Positions 7,720 through 16,020 of a stretch of DNA of 64,000 bases are shown here, one piece after another. The DNA lies in NCBI RefSeq assembly GCF_020982545.1, contig NZ_JAJKLK010000019.1:1054001-1118000 (forward strand), in the 5' to 3' direction. The position numbers and the translations under genes were made by a program. Within the stretch, counting starts at the first letter, position 1. Each line of letters opens with the position of its first letter. The stretch comes from Streptomyces sp. MNU76 (GTDB lineage: Bacteria > Actinomycetota > Actinomycetes > Streptomycetales > Streptomycetaceae). The notes under the pieces were generated by a model, which was not told the DNA's origin, did not search any database, and worked only from the letters and a program-made list of their open reading frames with translations.

Positions 7720-8592
7720 TTGACTGACCAGCTGCGACTGATGGCCGTGCACGCACACCCCGACGACGAGTCGAGCAAGGGTGCGGCCACCATGGCGAAG
7801 TATGTGTCCGAGGGGGTGGACGTGCTGGTCGTGACCTGCACGGGCGGGGAGCGCGGCTCCATCCTCAATCCGAAACTGCAGGGCGACAAGTACATCGAGG
7901 AGCACATTCACGAGGTACGCAAGAAGGAGATGGACGAGGCCCGCGAGATCCTCGGCGTCGGCCAGGAGTGGCTCGGCTTCGTCGACTCCGGCCTCCCGGA
8001 GGGCGACCCCCTCCCGCCCCTTCCCGACGGCTGCTTCGCCCTGGAGGACGTCGACAAGGCGGCCGGCGAGCTGGTCCGCAGGATCCGCGCGTTCCGTCCC
8101 CAGGTGATCACCACCTACGACGAGAACGGCGGGTACCCGCACCCCGACCACATCATGACCCACAAGATCTCGATGGTGGCGTTCGAGGGCGCGGCGGACA
8201 CCGAGCGGTACCCGGAGGCCGAGTACGGCCCGGCGTACCAGCCGCAGAAGCTCTACTACAACCAGGGCTTCAACCGCCCGCGCACCGAGGCGCTGCACAA
8301 CGCCCTGCTGGAGCGCGGCCTGGAGTCCCCGTACGGCGACTGGCTCAAGCGCTGGGACGAGTCCGACCACAAGGACCGCACCCTCACCACGCACGTGCCC
8401 TGCGCCGAGTTCTTCGAGATCCGTGACAAGGCCCTCATCGCCCACGCCACGCAGATCGACCCCGACGGCGGCTGGTTCCGGGTCCCGATGGAGATCCAGA
8501 AGGAGGTCTGGCCGACCGAGGAGTACGAGCTCGCGAAGTCCCTCGTGGACACCTCGCTCCCGGAGGACGACCTCTTTGCGGGCATCCGCTAG
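7720..8592 (+). CDS. mca: Mycothiol S-conjugate amidase
   Basis: A 290-residue zinc hydrolase of the LmbE/PIG-L family. It cleaves mycothiol adducts of electrophiles and antibiotics to a mercapturic acid and glucosaminyl-inositol, a detoxification route specific to actinomycetes. The metal site is visible: HAHPDDE (residues 11-17) and PHPDHI (His141, Asp143, His144). The length and the SILNPKLQG region fit Mca rather than the deacetylase MshB. The start is TTG, seven bases after GAGGGA. No upstream in-frame ATG or GTG fits. The small membrane gene downstream follows after 12 bp. Confidence 0.93.
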   Translation: MTDQLRLMAVHAHPDDESSKGAATMAKYVSEGVDVLVVTCTGGERGSILNPKLQGDKYIEEHIHEVRKKEMDEAREILGVGQEWLGFVDSGLPEGDPLPPLPDGCFALEDVDKAAGELVRRIRAFRPQVITTYDENGGYPHPDHIMTHKISMVAFEGAADTERYPEAEYGPAYQPQKLYYNQGFNRPRTEALHNALLERGLESPYGDWLKRWDESDHKDRTLTTHVPCAEFFEIRDKALIAHATQIDPDGGWFRVPMEIQKEVWPTEEYELAKSLVDTSLPEDDLFAGIR

Positions 8593-8604
8593 CCCTGGGG
8601 GACA

Positions 8605-8859
8605 ATGCCAGGCATGAGCGTAAGCCTGGCAGTCACACACCTCGTCCCCCTCGCCAAGGAGCTGGACGAGGACAAGGTCACCCCCGGCGTCCTCGGTTTC
8701 ATCGTCTTCGCGGTGATGGCCCTGGCCGTCTGGGGCCTGATGAAGTCCATGAACAAGCACATGGGCAAGGTCGACTTCAAGGAGTCGTCGGACCCGGACG
8801 CCTCCGTCGAGGAGACGGCGACGGACGCGGCCGGGAGGACGACTCCGGCGAAGGGCTGA
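8605..8859 (+). CDS. Small conserved membrane protein downstream of mca
   Basis: An 84-residue protein with one transmembrane helix (about residues 27-46, VLGFIVFAVMALAVWGLMKS) and a charged cytoplasmic tail rich in Glu, Asp and Thr. The stretch AKELDEDKVTPGVLGF before the helix looks conserved rather than random. ATG 8605 has GGGGGA just upstream; ATG 8614, three codons later, is the alternative. It starts 12 bp after mca and is probably co-transcribed with it. No function is recognised. Confidence 0.75.
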   Translation: MPGMSVSLAVTHLVPLAKELDEDKVTPGVLGFIVFAVMALAVWGLMKSMNKHMGKVDFKESSDPDASVEETATDAAGRTTPAKG

Positions 8860-8901
8860 CCGCGCAGGACCGACCGCCGGCGTGACGGCTCGCCGGGCGG
8901 G

Positions 8902-8929
8902 CCGTGTGACACCGCGAGGTGTCACACGG
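8902..8929. terminator. Bidirectional hairpin terminator
   Basis: A perfect 12-bp stem (CCGTGTGACACC / GGTGTCACACGG) with loop GCGA lies between the end of the mca operon and the end of the convergent NB-ARC/TPR gene. Confidence 0.85.
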
Positions 8930-8973
8930 TCACGCCCTGTCGTCGCGGGGCCACAGAGCCTTCCAGCCCTCCC

Positions 8974-11900
8974 TCACCCGTGTCCCACGCCCGACACCGG
9001 CACCCCCATCACCTCGCGCGCATGGCGGTTCGGCACCATGCCGAGGGTCCAGGCCCGCCAGCCGCTCTCCAGATTGACGCCCCGCTCCAGGAGGAGCTGG
9101 TAGGCCTCGATGTACTCGGCGAGTTTCTCGTCACGCAGGGGATGGTCCGTGCGGGAGAGATGGGCCAGGTCCTCCTGGGCGACGGCCGTGCCGATCTCCA
9201 CGCCGCCGGGAGCCGCGTAGGGCAGCAGGGTGCACTTGAGGAAGCGGGCCCAGTCCTCGCCCCGGCGGTCGCCGTAGGAGGCGAAGAGACGGGTGGCCTC
9301 CTCGCAGAGGGCCAGTGCCTGCGGGGTGCGGGTGTTGCCCGCGTCCACGACCGCCAGTTCCAGGCAGGTCCAGGCCTCGCCGTGGGCGACGCCGATGCGC
9401 TGGAAGTCGGCGCGCGCGTCGACCAGGAGCTGACGGGCGAAGCCGGAGTTGCGCAGCGAGCCGGTCTGCACGGCCCGCTGGTCGCGGGTGACCCGGGCGG
9501 AGTGGTGACGGGCACAGGCCAGGCCGTACACGTCCCGCATCCGGGAGAACATCGTCCGGGAGCGCTCCAGCTCGCGGACCGCCTGGTCCAGGTTGCCGGT
9601 CTCCTCCAGGGCCTGCCCCAGGTAGTAGCCGGACCAGGCCTCGCCGCGCGCGTCCTCGTTGTCGCGGTGGCGCGAGACGGCCTGGCGCAGACCGTCGACG
9701 GCCGCCGAGGGGTCCCCGGCCACGAGACGGGCGCGGGCCAGCTGCGTCATCGACCAGGCCTCGCCCCGGGGGTCGCGGGTGCGGCCGAACAGGTCGAGCG
9801 CCGTGCGCAGTTCGGTCTCCGCGCGCGGTATCTCGCCCATACGCAACAGCAGTTGGCCCAGCTGGTAGTAGGCCCAGCCCTCGCCGTGCAGGGACTCCTG
9901 CTGACGGTGCAGGACCAGCGCCCGCGTCAACAGGTCCAGCGAGTCCGCCAGATGGGAGCGGTCGCGTTCCACCGCCGCGAGGGCGTGCATCGTCCACGCG
10001 CGGTCCGCCGCCAGCTCGGGGGCCGACTGCATCTGCAGGGCCTCCAGCAGCTTCTCCGCCGCCTCCGTCAGATTGCCCTGGTGGTGCAGGGTGATGCCCA
10101 GGGAGCACAGGGCACGGGCGGCACCCGCGTCGTGGTTGGTCTCCATGTACAGGTTGACCACCGACGCCAGCGTCGTCCGTGACTTGTCCAGCTCGCCCAG
10201 CTGACGGGCCGCGATACCCGTACGCCACTGCACGGAGCGGGTCAGCAGGCCCTGCCCCACGGACTGGGCCAGCTCGTTGAGCTCGCCGAGACGGTAGAGG
10301 TCGCCGCGCAGCAGGCAGTAGTCGCACAGGGCGCCCAGCAGGCTGAGCACGGCCGCCTCGTTCACGCCCTCCGCGTGCCGGAGCGTGGAGGTGATGAAGC
10401 TGGTCTCGTCGTCCAGCCAGCGCAGCGCCTCCTCCAGCGACACGAAGCCGTGCTGGCCGAAGCGGTCCGAGCGGGTCGACATGTTGCCGTCGACCAGGCG
10501 CAGGACGGAGTCGGCCAGATCCGCGTAGGTGACGATGAGGCGTTCCTGCGCGGCCGTGCGCTCGCTCGGCTCCTCCTCGTCGAGGAGGCGGGCGTGGGCG
10601 AAGGCACGGACCAGGTCGTGCAGGCGGTAGCGGTTGCCGTGCACGTGGTCGATCAGGCCCGCGCGGGCGAGCGCCGTGAGGTGACGGGTCGCCTCCGTCT
10701 CGTCGGTGGCGAGGAGCGAGGCGGCCGCCGCCGCGCCCAGCGACGCCCGTCCCGCCAGCGCCAGGCGGCGCAGCAGCTTGCGGGACAGCTCCGACTGGTC
10801 GGTGTAGCGGAGCCAGAGGGCCCGCTCGATCGGCTCGACCGGGCCGTACGCGCCCAGGTCCGTGGCCAACTGGCCGGGTGTGCGCGGGCCGAGGGACGAG
10901 CCGGCGATGCGCAGGGCGAGCGGCAGGCCGCCGCACAGGTGCCGGATCCGGGCGACGGACTCCGTGTCGTACGAGCCGGAGCCCGCCCCCGAGGACGGCC
11001 CCGCGCCCGCGACGGCTCCCGCCGACAGTGCCGCGCCGTCCTGGGCCGCCGTGCTCAGCAGTTCGCGCGTGCCGTCGGCGTCGAGCGCCTCGACGGGGAG
11101 CTGGTGGACCCAGGCGGGCAGGTCGGCGGGCAGGGCGAGCGGGGAGCGGGCGGTGACCAGCACGAGACTGTCGGAACGCTCGGGGACGAGGGCGCGGACC
11201 TGCTCGGGGTCGGAGGCGTCGTCCAGGACGATGGTCACCGGCACGGTGGTCAGATGCTGGTGGTACAGCTCGCTGAGCCGTTTGACCTGCTGGTCCTGGG
11301 AGGTCCGCTCACGGAAGAGCAGCTGGTCGCGGGGGGCGCCGAGACGATTCAGCAGATGCATCAGCGCGTCCCGGGTCGACAGCGGCGGCTCCTGGGGGCT
11401 GTCGGCGCGCAGATCGACCACACAGGCGCCCCGGAAGTAGTCCCGCAGCTCATGGGCGGCGCGGACGGCGAGGGCGGTGCGGCCGGAGCCGGACGCGCCG
11501 TGCAGCACGACGACGGTCGGCCGGGTCTCGGTCTCCGCGCGGGCCGCCTGCACCCACTGGCGGATCTTCCCCATCTCCGCCCGGCGGCCCGCGAACCGGT
11601 CGTCGGCCTCGGGGAGTTGGGCGAACGACTGCTCCAGCACGTTGCGCCGCCGGGCCGCCGCGCTCTTGTCGGCGCCGCGCAGCCGGGGCGCCGTCTTCTT
11701 CGCCGTCGCCGTCGACGCGGCGAGGACGCGCTGCTGGTCCAGGAACGGGCGTATCCCGCGCACCTCCAGCGCCGTCAGCCACTGCAGCCGCAGCTGCTCG
11801 GGGCCGCCGGGCTGGCTCAGAGTGCCCGCGTGATGGTGGGCGGCGGGGAGGTGAGAGGCGGTGACCTTCAGGACCGTGGCCACGGCGCTCGCGATGCCGA

Positions 11901-12237
11901 CGATCACGCCGGTGCTCACGGCGGTGCCGGGGGCGACGCCGAAGGAGAGGTCGGCGACGACCGCCGTGCCGGCGGCGACGGCCGCGACCAGCAGGGGAGT
12001 GCCGGAACCCTCCTTCGCGTAGCGCTGGCGGAAGGTGGGGCGGCCGGCCTCGGACTCGTCCAGGGCGCGGGTGTACGTCTCGTACTCCTCGGCCGCGTTC
12101 TGCGCCATCGAATCCAGGGAGGCGCGGGCGCGGCCGAGCAGGACCACTCCGTCGGTACGGCCGCCCGATCTGCGGACCTCCTCCTCGACCGCCCGGACCA
12201 ACAGCCGTTCGGCCTCCCCCCGGTGGCTGTCCCGCAT
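8974..12237 (-). CDS. NB-ARC-type NTPase with tetratricopeptide repeats and N-terminal membrane helices
   Basis: A 1087-residue STAND-like protein. Residues about 80-125 form two hydrophobic helices. Residues about 215-560 are an NB-ARC-like NTPase module with P-loop GASGSGRTALAV (Arg253 at the usual lysine position), a Walker-B-like strand VTIVLDDASD, a sensor strand LVLVTARSPL and a GGLPLALRIAGSSL helix. A winged-helix segment and about ten TPR-type repeats follow (repeated YYQLGQLLL, WTMHALAAVE, GEAWS elements). Such proteins sense a ligand through the repeats and switch by nucleotide-driven oligomerisation; the output here is unknown. ATG 12237 was chosen (GGGGGA upstream), with GTG 12240 as alternative. 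It is divergent from the thioredoxin-domain gene. Confidence 0.85.
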   Translation of the reverse strand: MRDSHRGEAERLLVRAVEEEVRRSGGRTDGVVLLGRARASLDSMAQNAAEEYETYTRALDESEAGRPTFRQRYAKEGSGTPLLVAAVAAGTAVVADLSFGVAPGTAVSTGVIVGIASAVATVLKVTASHLPAAHHHAGTLSQPGGPEQLRLQWLTALEVRGIRPFLDQQRVLAASTATAKKTAPRLRGADKSAAARRRNVLEQSFAQLPEADDRFAGRRAEMGKIRQWVQAARAETETRPTVVVLHGASGSGRTALAVRAAHELRDYFRGACVVDLRADSPQEPPLSTRDALMHLLNRLGAPRDQLLFRERTSQDQQVKRLSELYHQHLTTVPVTIVLDDASDPEQVRALVPERSDSLVLVTARSPLALPADLPAWVHQLPVEALDADGTRELLSTAAQDGAALSAGAVAGAGPSSGAGSGSYDTESVARIRHLCGGLPLALRIAGSSLGPRTPGQLATDLGAYGPVEPIERALWLRYTDQSELSRKLLRRLALAGRASLGAAAAASLLATDETEATRHLTALARAGLIDHVHGNRYRLHDLVRAFAHARLLDEEEPSERTAAQERLIVTYADLADSVLRLVDGNMSTRSDRFGQHGFVSLEEALRWLDDETSFITSTLRHAEGVNEAAVLSLLGALCDYCLLRGDLYRLGELNELAQSVGQGLLTRSVQWRTGIAARQLGELDKSRTTLASVVNLYMETNHDAGAARALCSLGITLHHQGNLTEAAEKLLEALQMQSAPELAADRAWTMHALAAVERDRSHLADSLDLLTRALVLHRQQESLHGEGWAYYQLGQLLLRMGEIPRAETELRTALDLFGRTRDPRGEAWSMTQLARARLVAGDPSAAVDGLRQAVSRHRDNEDARGEAWSGYYLGQALEETGNLDQAVRELERSRTMFSRMRDVYGLACARHHSARVTRDQRAVQTGSLRNSGFARQLLVDARADFQRIGVAHGEAWTCLELAVVDAGNTRTPQALALCEEATRLFASYGDRRGEDWARFLKCTLLPYAAPGGVEIGTAVAQEDLAHLSRTDHPLRDEKLAEYIEAYQLLLERGVNLESGWRAWTLGMVPNRHAREVMGVPVSGVGHG

Positions 12238-12423
12238 CACGCTTCCCCCTTCGCCGAGACGGTTGCCTCCGGCCAGTGTGCGGGGAGTAGTCCGGCTAGG
12301 CGAGAGGGCGTGATCGTGGGCGGGGCCAGGGGCGGGGTTTCGCCGTAGGAGGTCGGGTTGTCGGCCGGGTGCGGGTGGGGCGTGGTTGCTCGCGCCCACG
12401 CGGCGGAGCCGCACATCGACACA

Positions 12424-12446
12424 GCCCCGCGCCCCTGACGGGGCGC
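12424..12446. repeat. Dispersed intergenic repeat, partial copy 2
   Basis: CCCCGCGCCCCTGACGGGGC and flanks repeat the core of the intergenic family but lack the CAGTT half. It sits in the 258-bp divergent region between the NB-ARC/TPR gene and the thioredoxin-domain gene. Confidence 0.5.
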
Positions 12447-12495
12447 GTGTTCGTGCTGAACTGCGATTCACGGGTACTGGGGAATGATGGTGCCC

Positions 12496-14544
12496 ATGGC
12501 GAATCGACTGGCCCACGAGACCTCTCCCTACCTCCTCCAGCACGCCGACAACCCGGTCGACTGGTGGCCGTGGTCGGCCGAGGCGTTCGAGGAGGCGCGC
12601 AGGCGGGGGGTGCCGGTGCTGCTCAGCGTCGGGTACTCGAGCTGCCACTGGTGCCATGTGATGGCGCACGAGTCCTTCGAGGACCGGGAGACCGCCGAGT
12701 ACCTGAACGCGCACTTCGTGAACGTCAAGGTCGACCGGGAGGAGCGGCCGGACGTCGACGCGGTGTACATGGAGGCCGTACAGGCGGCGACCGGGCAGGG
12801 CGGCTGGCCCATGACCGTGTTCCTGACGCCGGAGGAGGAGCCCTTCTACTTCGGCACCTACTTCCCGCCCGCCCCCCGCCACGGCATGCCCTCCTTCCGG
12901 CAGGTCCTGGAAGGCGTGCGAGCCGCCTGGGCCGACCGGCGGGACGAGGTCACCGACGTCGCCGGGAAGATCGTGCGGGACCTGGCGGGACGGGAGCTGA
13001 AGTTCGCGGCGGTCGACGTGCCCGGGGAGGACGAGCTGGCGCAGGCGTTGCTGGGGCTCACCCGGGAGTACGACGCGGCGCGCGGCGGCTTCGGCCGGGC
13101 GCCCAAGTTCCCGCCCTCGATGGTGATCGAGTTTCTGCTGCGGCACGCCGCGCGCACCGGCTCCGAGGGCGCGCTGCAGATGGCGCGGGACACCTGCGAG
13201 CGCATGGCCCGCGGCGGTATCTACGACCAGCTCGGCGGCGGCTTCGCCCGGTACTCCGTCGACCGTGAGTGGGTCGTGCCGCACTTCGAGAAGATGCTGT
13301 ACGACAACGCCCTGCTGTGCCGCGTGTACGCCCATCTCTGGCGGGCCACCGGTTCCGAGCTGGCCCGGCGCGTCGCCCTGGAGACGGCCGACTTCATGGT
13401 CCGCGAACTCCGCACGAACGAGGGCGGGTTCGCCTCGGCGCTGGACGCCGACAGCGACGACGGGACCGGTTCCGGGAAGCATGTCGAGGGCGCCTACTAC
13501 GTCTGGACGCCCGAGCAGCTGACCGAGGTGCTCGGCGAGGAGGACGCGGCGCTCGCCGCGCAGCACTTCGGGGTCACGGAGGAGGGGACCTTCGAGGAAG
13601 GGGCATCCGTCCTTCAACTGCCGCAGCGCGAGGGCGTGTTCGATGCCGAGCGGATCGAGTCGGTCAGGGACCGGCTGAATGCCGCGCGTGCGCGCCGGCC
13701 CGCCCCCGGCCGCGACGACAAGGTGGTGGCCGCCTGGAACGGCCTCGCCGTCGCCGCGCTCGCCGAGACCGGCGCATACTTCGACCGCCCCGACCTGGTG
13801 GACGCCGCCATCGCCGCCGCCGACCTCCTCGTACGCCTGCATCTGGACGAGCGCGCGCGGCTCGCGCGGACCAGCAAGGACGGGCAGGTCGGCGCCAACG
13901 CGGGGGTGCTGGAGGACTACGCGGACGTCGCCGAGGGGTTCCTGGCGCTGGCGTCGGTCACGGGGGAGGGGGTGTGGCTGGAGTTCGCCGGGTTCCTGCT
14001 CGACCATGTGCTCGTCCGGTTCGTCGACGAGGAGTCCGGGGCGCTCTTCGACACCGCCGCCGACGCGGAGAAGCTGATCCGGCGGCCGCAGGATCCGACC
14101 GACAACGCCACGCCGTCCGGGTGGAGCGCGGCGGCGGGTGCGCTGCTGAGCTATGCCGCGCACACCGGTTCCGAGCCTCATCGGACCGCCGCCGAAAGGG
14201 CGTTGGGCGTGGTGAAGGCCCTGGGGCCGAGGGCGCCGCGGTTCATCGGGTGGGGGCTGGCCACGGCGGAGGCCCTGCTCGACGGGCCGCGTGAGGTGGC
14301 GGTCGTCGGACCGCAGGGGCATCCGGGGACCAAGGAGCTGCACCGGACGGCGTTGCTGGGGACCGCGCCGGGTGCGGTGGTGGCCGTGGGGACCGCGGAC
14401 AGTGACGAGTTGCCCTTGCTGGCCGACCGTCCGCTCGTGGGCGGTGAACCAACTGTGTATGTCTGCCGTAATTTCACATGTGACGCTCCCGTGACCGATG
14501 TGGACCGGTTGCGTACGGCTCTGGGGGTGGCCTCGATCGGCTGA
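12496..14544 (+). CDS. Thioredoxin-domain (DUF255/YyaL-type) protein
   Basis: A 682-residue protein of the YyaL / SSP411 family. The N-terminal about 160 residues form a thioredoxin-like fold with the CxxC motif in SCHWCHVMAHESFED. The rest is an alpha/alpha-toroid domain like that of N-acylglucosamine 2-epimerases and glycoside hydrolases. The opening NRLAHETSPYLLQHADNPVDW is the family signature. The biochemical role is not established. ATG 12496 was chosen because family members start two residues before NRLAHE; ATGs at 12484 and 12487 in the same frame are possible. It stands alone, with 213 bp before the next operon. Confidence 0.88.
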   Translation: MANRLAHETSPYLLQHADNPVDWWPWSAEAFEEARRRGVPVLLSVGYSSCHWCHVMAHESFEDRETAEYLNAHFVNVKVDREERPDVDAVYMEAVQAATGQGGWPMTVFLTPEEEPFYFGTYFPPAPRHGMPSFRQVLEGVRAAWADRRDEVTDVAGKIVRDLAGRELKFAAVDVPGEDELAQALLGLTREYDAARGGFGRAPKFPPSMVIEFLLRHAARTGSEGALQMARDTCERMARGGIYDQLGGGFARYSVDREWVVPHFEKMLYDNALLCRVYAHLWRATGSELARRVALETADFMVRELRTNEGGFASALDADSDDGTGSGKHVEGAYYVWTPEQLTEVLGEEDAALAAQHFGVTEEGTFEEGASVLQLPQREGVFDAERIESVRDRLNAARARRPAPGRDDKVVAAWNGLAVAALAETGAYFDRPDLVDAAIAAADLLVRLHLDERARLARTSKDGQVGANAGVLEDYADVAEGFLALASVTGEGVWLEFAGFLLDHVLVRFVDEESGALFDTAADAEKLIRRPQDPTDNATPSGWSAAAGALLSYAAHTGSEPHRTAAERALGVVKALGPRAPRFIGWGLATAEALLDGPREVAVVGPQGHPGTKELHRTALLGTAPGAVVAVGTADSDELPLLADRPLVGGEPTVYVCRNFTCDAPVTDVDRLRTALGVASIG

Positions 14545-14757
14545 AAGTCGCCGGTCAGGGAGTGGGGCAAGGTCGAACAACTGGCTGGATACGGGCCGGT
14601 GTGCGGACACGTCCGATTACGTGTTCCCTCGAACGGAAACACGCTTTTTATCGGAAGGGCCCCCAGGGTTCACAGTTTCCCCCTAGTCTCTCCGCAGTGA
14701 CGCGCTGGGAGTAACTCTCGGCGTGACAGGGGGTATTGGGATCCGGGGGGATCTATC

Positions 14758-16020
14758 TTGCTGACGTCTGTCTTCATAGCTGTCATCTCGCTTGCCTTGT
14801 TCTGGATGGCGGCCTTCACTCTGTGGTGGCAGATGCACGCGTGGCGAACGCCCGAAGTGCTCGCCTCCACCCGTTTCAGCAGACCGGACGGCGACGAACA
14901 TGTGTCGTTCTCACTGCTGCTGCCGGCACGCCATGAACAGGCCGTGCTGGACCACACCATCCAACGCCTGCTCGAATCCAGCCACGACGACTTCGAGATC
15001 ATCGTGATCGTCGGGCACGACGACCCGGAGACCACCGCGGTGGCCCGGGCCGCGGAGGAGCGCGACCCGCGCGTCCGCGTGGTGGTCGACCACCACGAGA
15101 AGAAGAACAAGCCGAAGGCCATGAACACGGCACTACCGCACTGCCGCGGCGATGTCGTCGGGGTCTTCGACGCCGAGGACCAGGTCCATCCGGAGCTGCT
15201 GTCCCACGTCGACCACGCCTTCCGCACCACCGGCGCGGACGTCGTGCAGGGCGGCGTGCAGCTCATCAACTACAACTCCAGCTGGTACAGCCTGCGCAAC
15301 TGCCTGGAGTACTTCTTCTGGTTCCGGTCCCGCCTCCATCTGCACGCGCAGAAAGGGTTCATCCCGCTCGGCGGCAACACGGTCTTCGTCCGTACCGACG
15401 TGCTGCGCGCGGCCGACGGCTGGGACCCCGACTGCCTCGCCGAGGACTGCGACCTGGGCGTCCGGCTCTCCAGCGTGGGCAAGAAGGTCGTCGTCGCCTA
15501 CGACTCCGACATGGTGACCCGGGAGGAGACCCCCGGCAGCCTGATGTCCCTGATGAAGCAGCGGACCCGCTGGAACCAGGGCTTCCTCCAGGTCTACCGG
15601 AAGCGCGACTGGCGCCAACTGCCGTCCTTCCGGCAGCGGTTGCTCGCCCGCTACACACTGATGACGCCCTATCTCCAGGCCGTCTCCGGGGTGATCATCC
15701 CCCTCAACGTGGGCATCGCGCTCTTCCTCGACGTCCCCGTGGGCGTCGCCTTCATCACCTTCCTGCCCGCCGTGACCGCCCTGGTCACCTTCGTGTTCGA
15801 GGTCGTCGGACTGCACGACTTCGGCAAGCAGTACGGACTGCGCGTCCGGTTCGTCCACTACGTCAAGCTCGTCGTGGGCGGCCCCTTCTACCAGGTGCTC
15901 CTCGCCTTCGCCGCCGTACGGGCGGTGTGGCGTGAGCAACGTGGCCGCAACGACTGGGAGTTGACCAGCCACGTCGGCGCACATCTCGCGAACGTGAACC
16001 GAGAGGACGTTCCTGCGTGA
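14758..16020 (+). CDS. Membrane-bound processive-type glycosyltransferase family 2 (cellulose synthase-like)
   Basis: A 420-residue protein. It has an N-terminal helix (residues 2-25), then a GT2 catalytic domain with FSLLLPARHE, a D,DxD-like VFDAED (residues 137-141), the catalytic-base region AEDCDL (229-233) and QRTRW at 268-272. The last is the (Q/R)xxRW motif of processive beta-glycan synthases. Three or more transmembrane segments follow (about 295-395). It should polymerise a sugar nucleotide or transfer to a lipid carrier at the inner face of the membrane; the sugar cannot be read from sequence. The start is TTG 14758, eight bases after GGGGGG. It is the first gene of a four-gene operon with overlaps at every junction. 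Confidence 0.85.
   Translation: MLTSVFIAVISLALFWMAAFTLWWQMHAWRTPEVLASTRFSRPDGDEHVSFSLLLPARHEQAVLDHTIQRLLESSHDDFEIIVIVGHDDPETTAVARAAEERDPRVRVVVDHHEKKNKPKAMNTALPHCRGDVVGVFDAEDQVHPELLSHVDHAFRTTGADVVQGGVQLINYNSSWYSLRNCLEYFFWFRSRLHLHAQKGFIPLGGNTVFVRTDVLRAADGWDPDCLAEDCDLGVRLSSVGKKVVVAYDSDMVTREETPGSLMSLMKQRTRWNQGFLQVYRKRDWRQLPSFRQRLLARYTLMTPYLQAVSGVIIPLNVGIALFLDVPVGVAFITFLPAVTALVTFVFEVVGLHDFGKQYGLRVRFVHYVKLVVGGPFYQVLLAFAAVRAVWREQRGRNDWELTSHVGAHLANVNREDVPA

Noticed and set aside
12238..14610. Very long open frame on the minus strand continuing upstream of the NB-ARC/TPR gene, antisense to the thioredoxin-domain gene
   Set aside because: It is the antisense shadow of a high-GC gene with a clear domain structure and a family-typical start; its translation is low-complexity with no domain.
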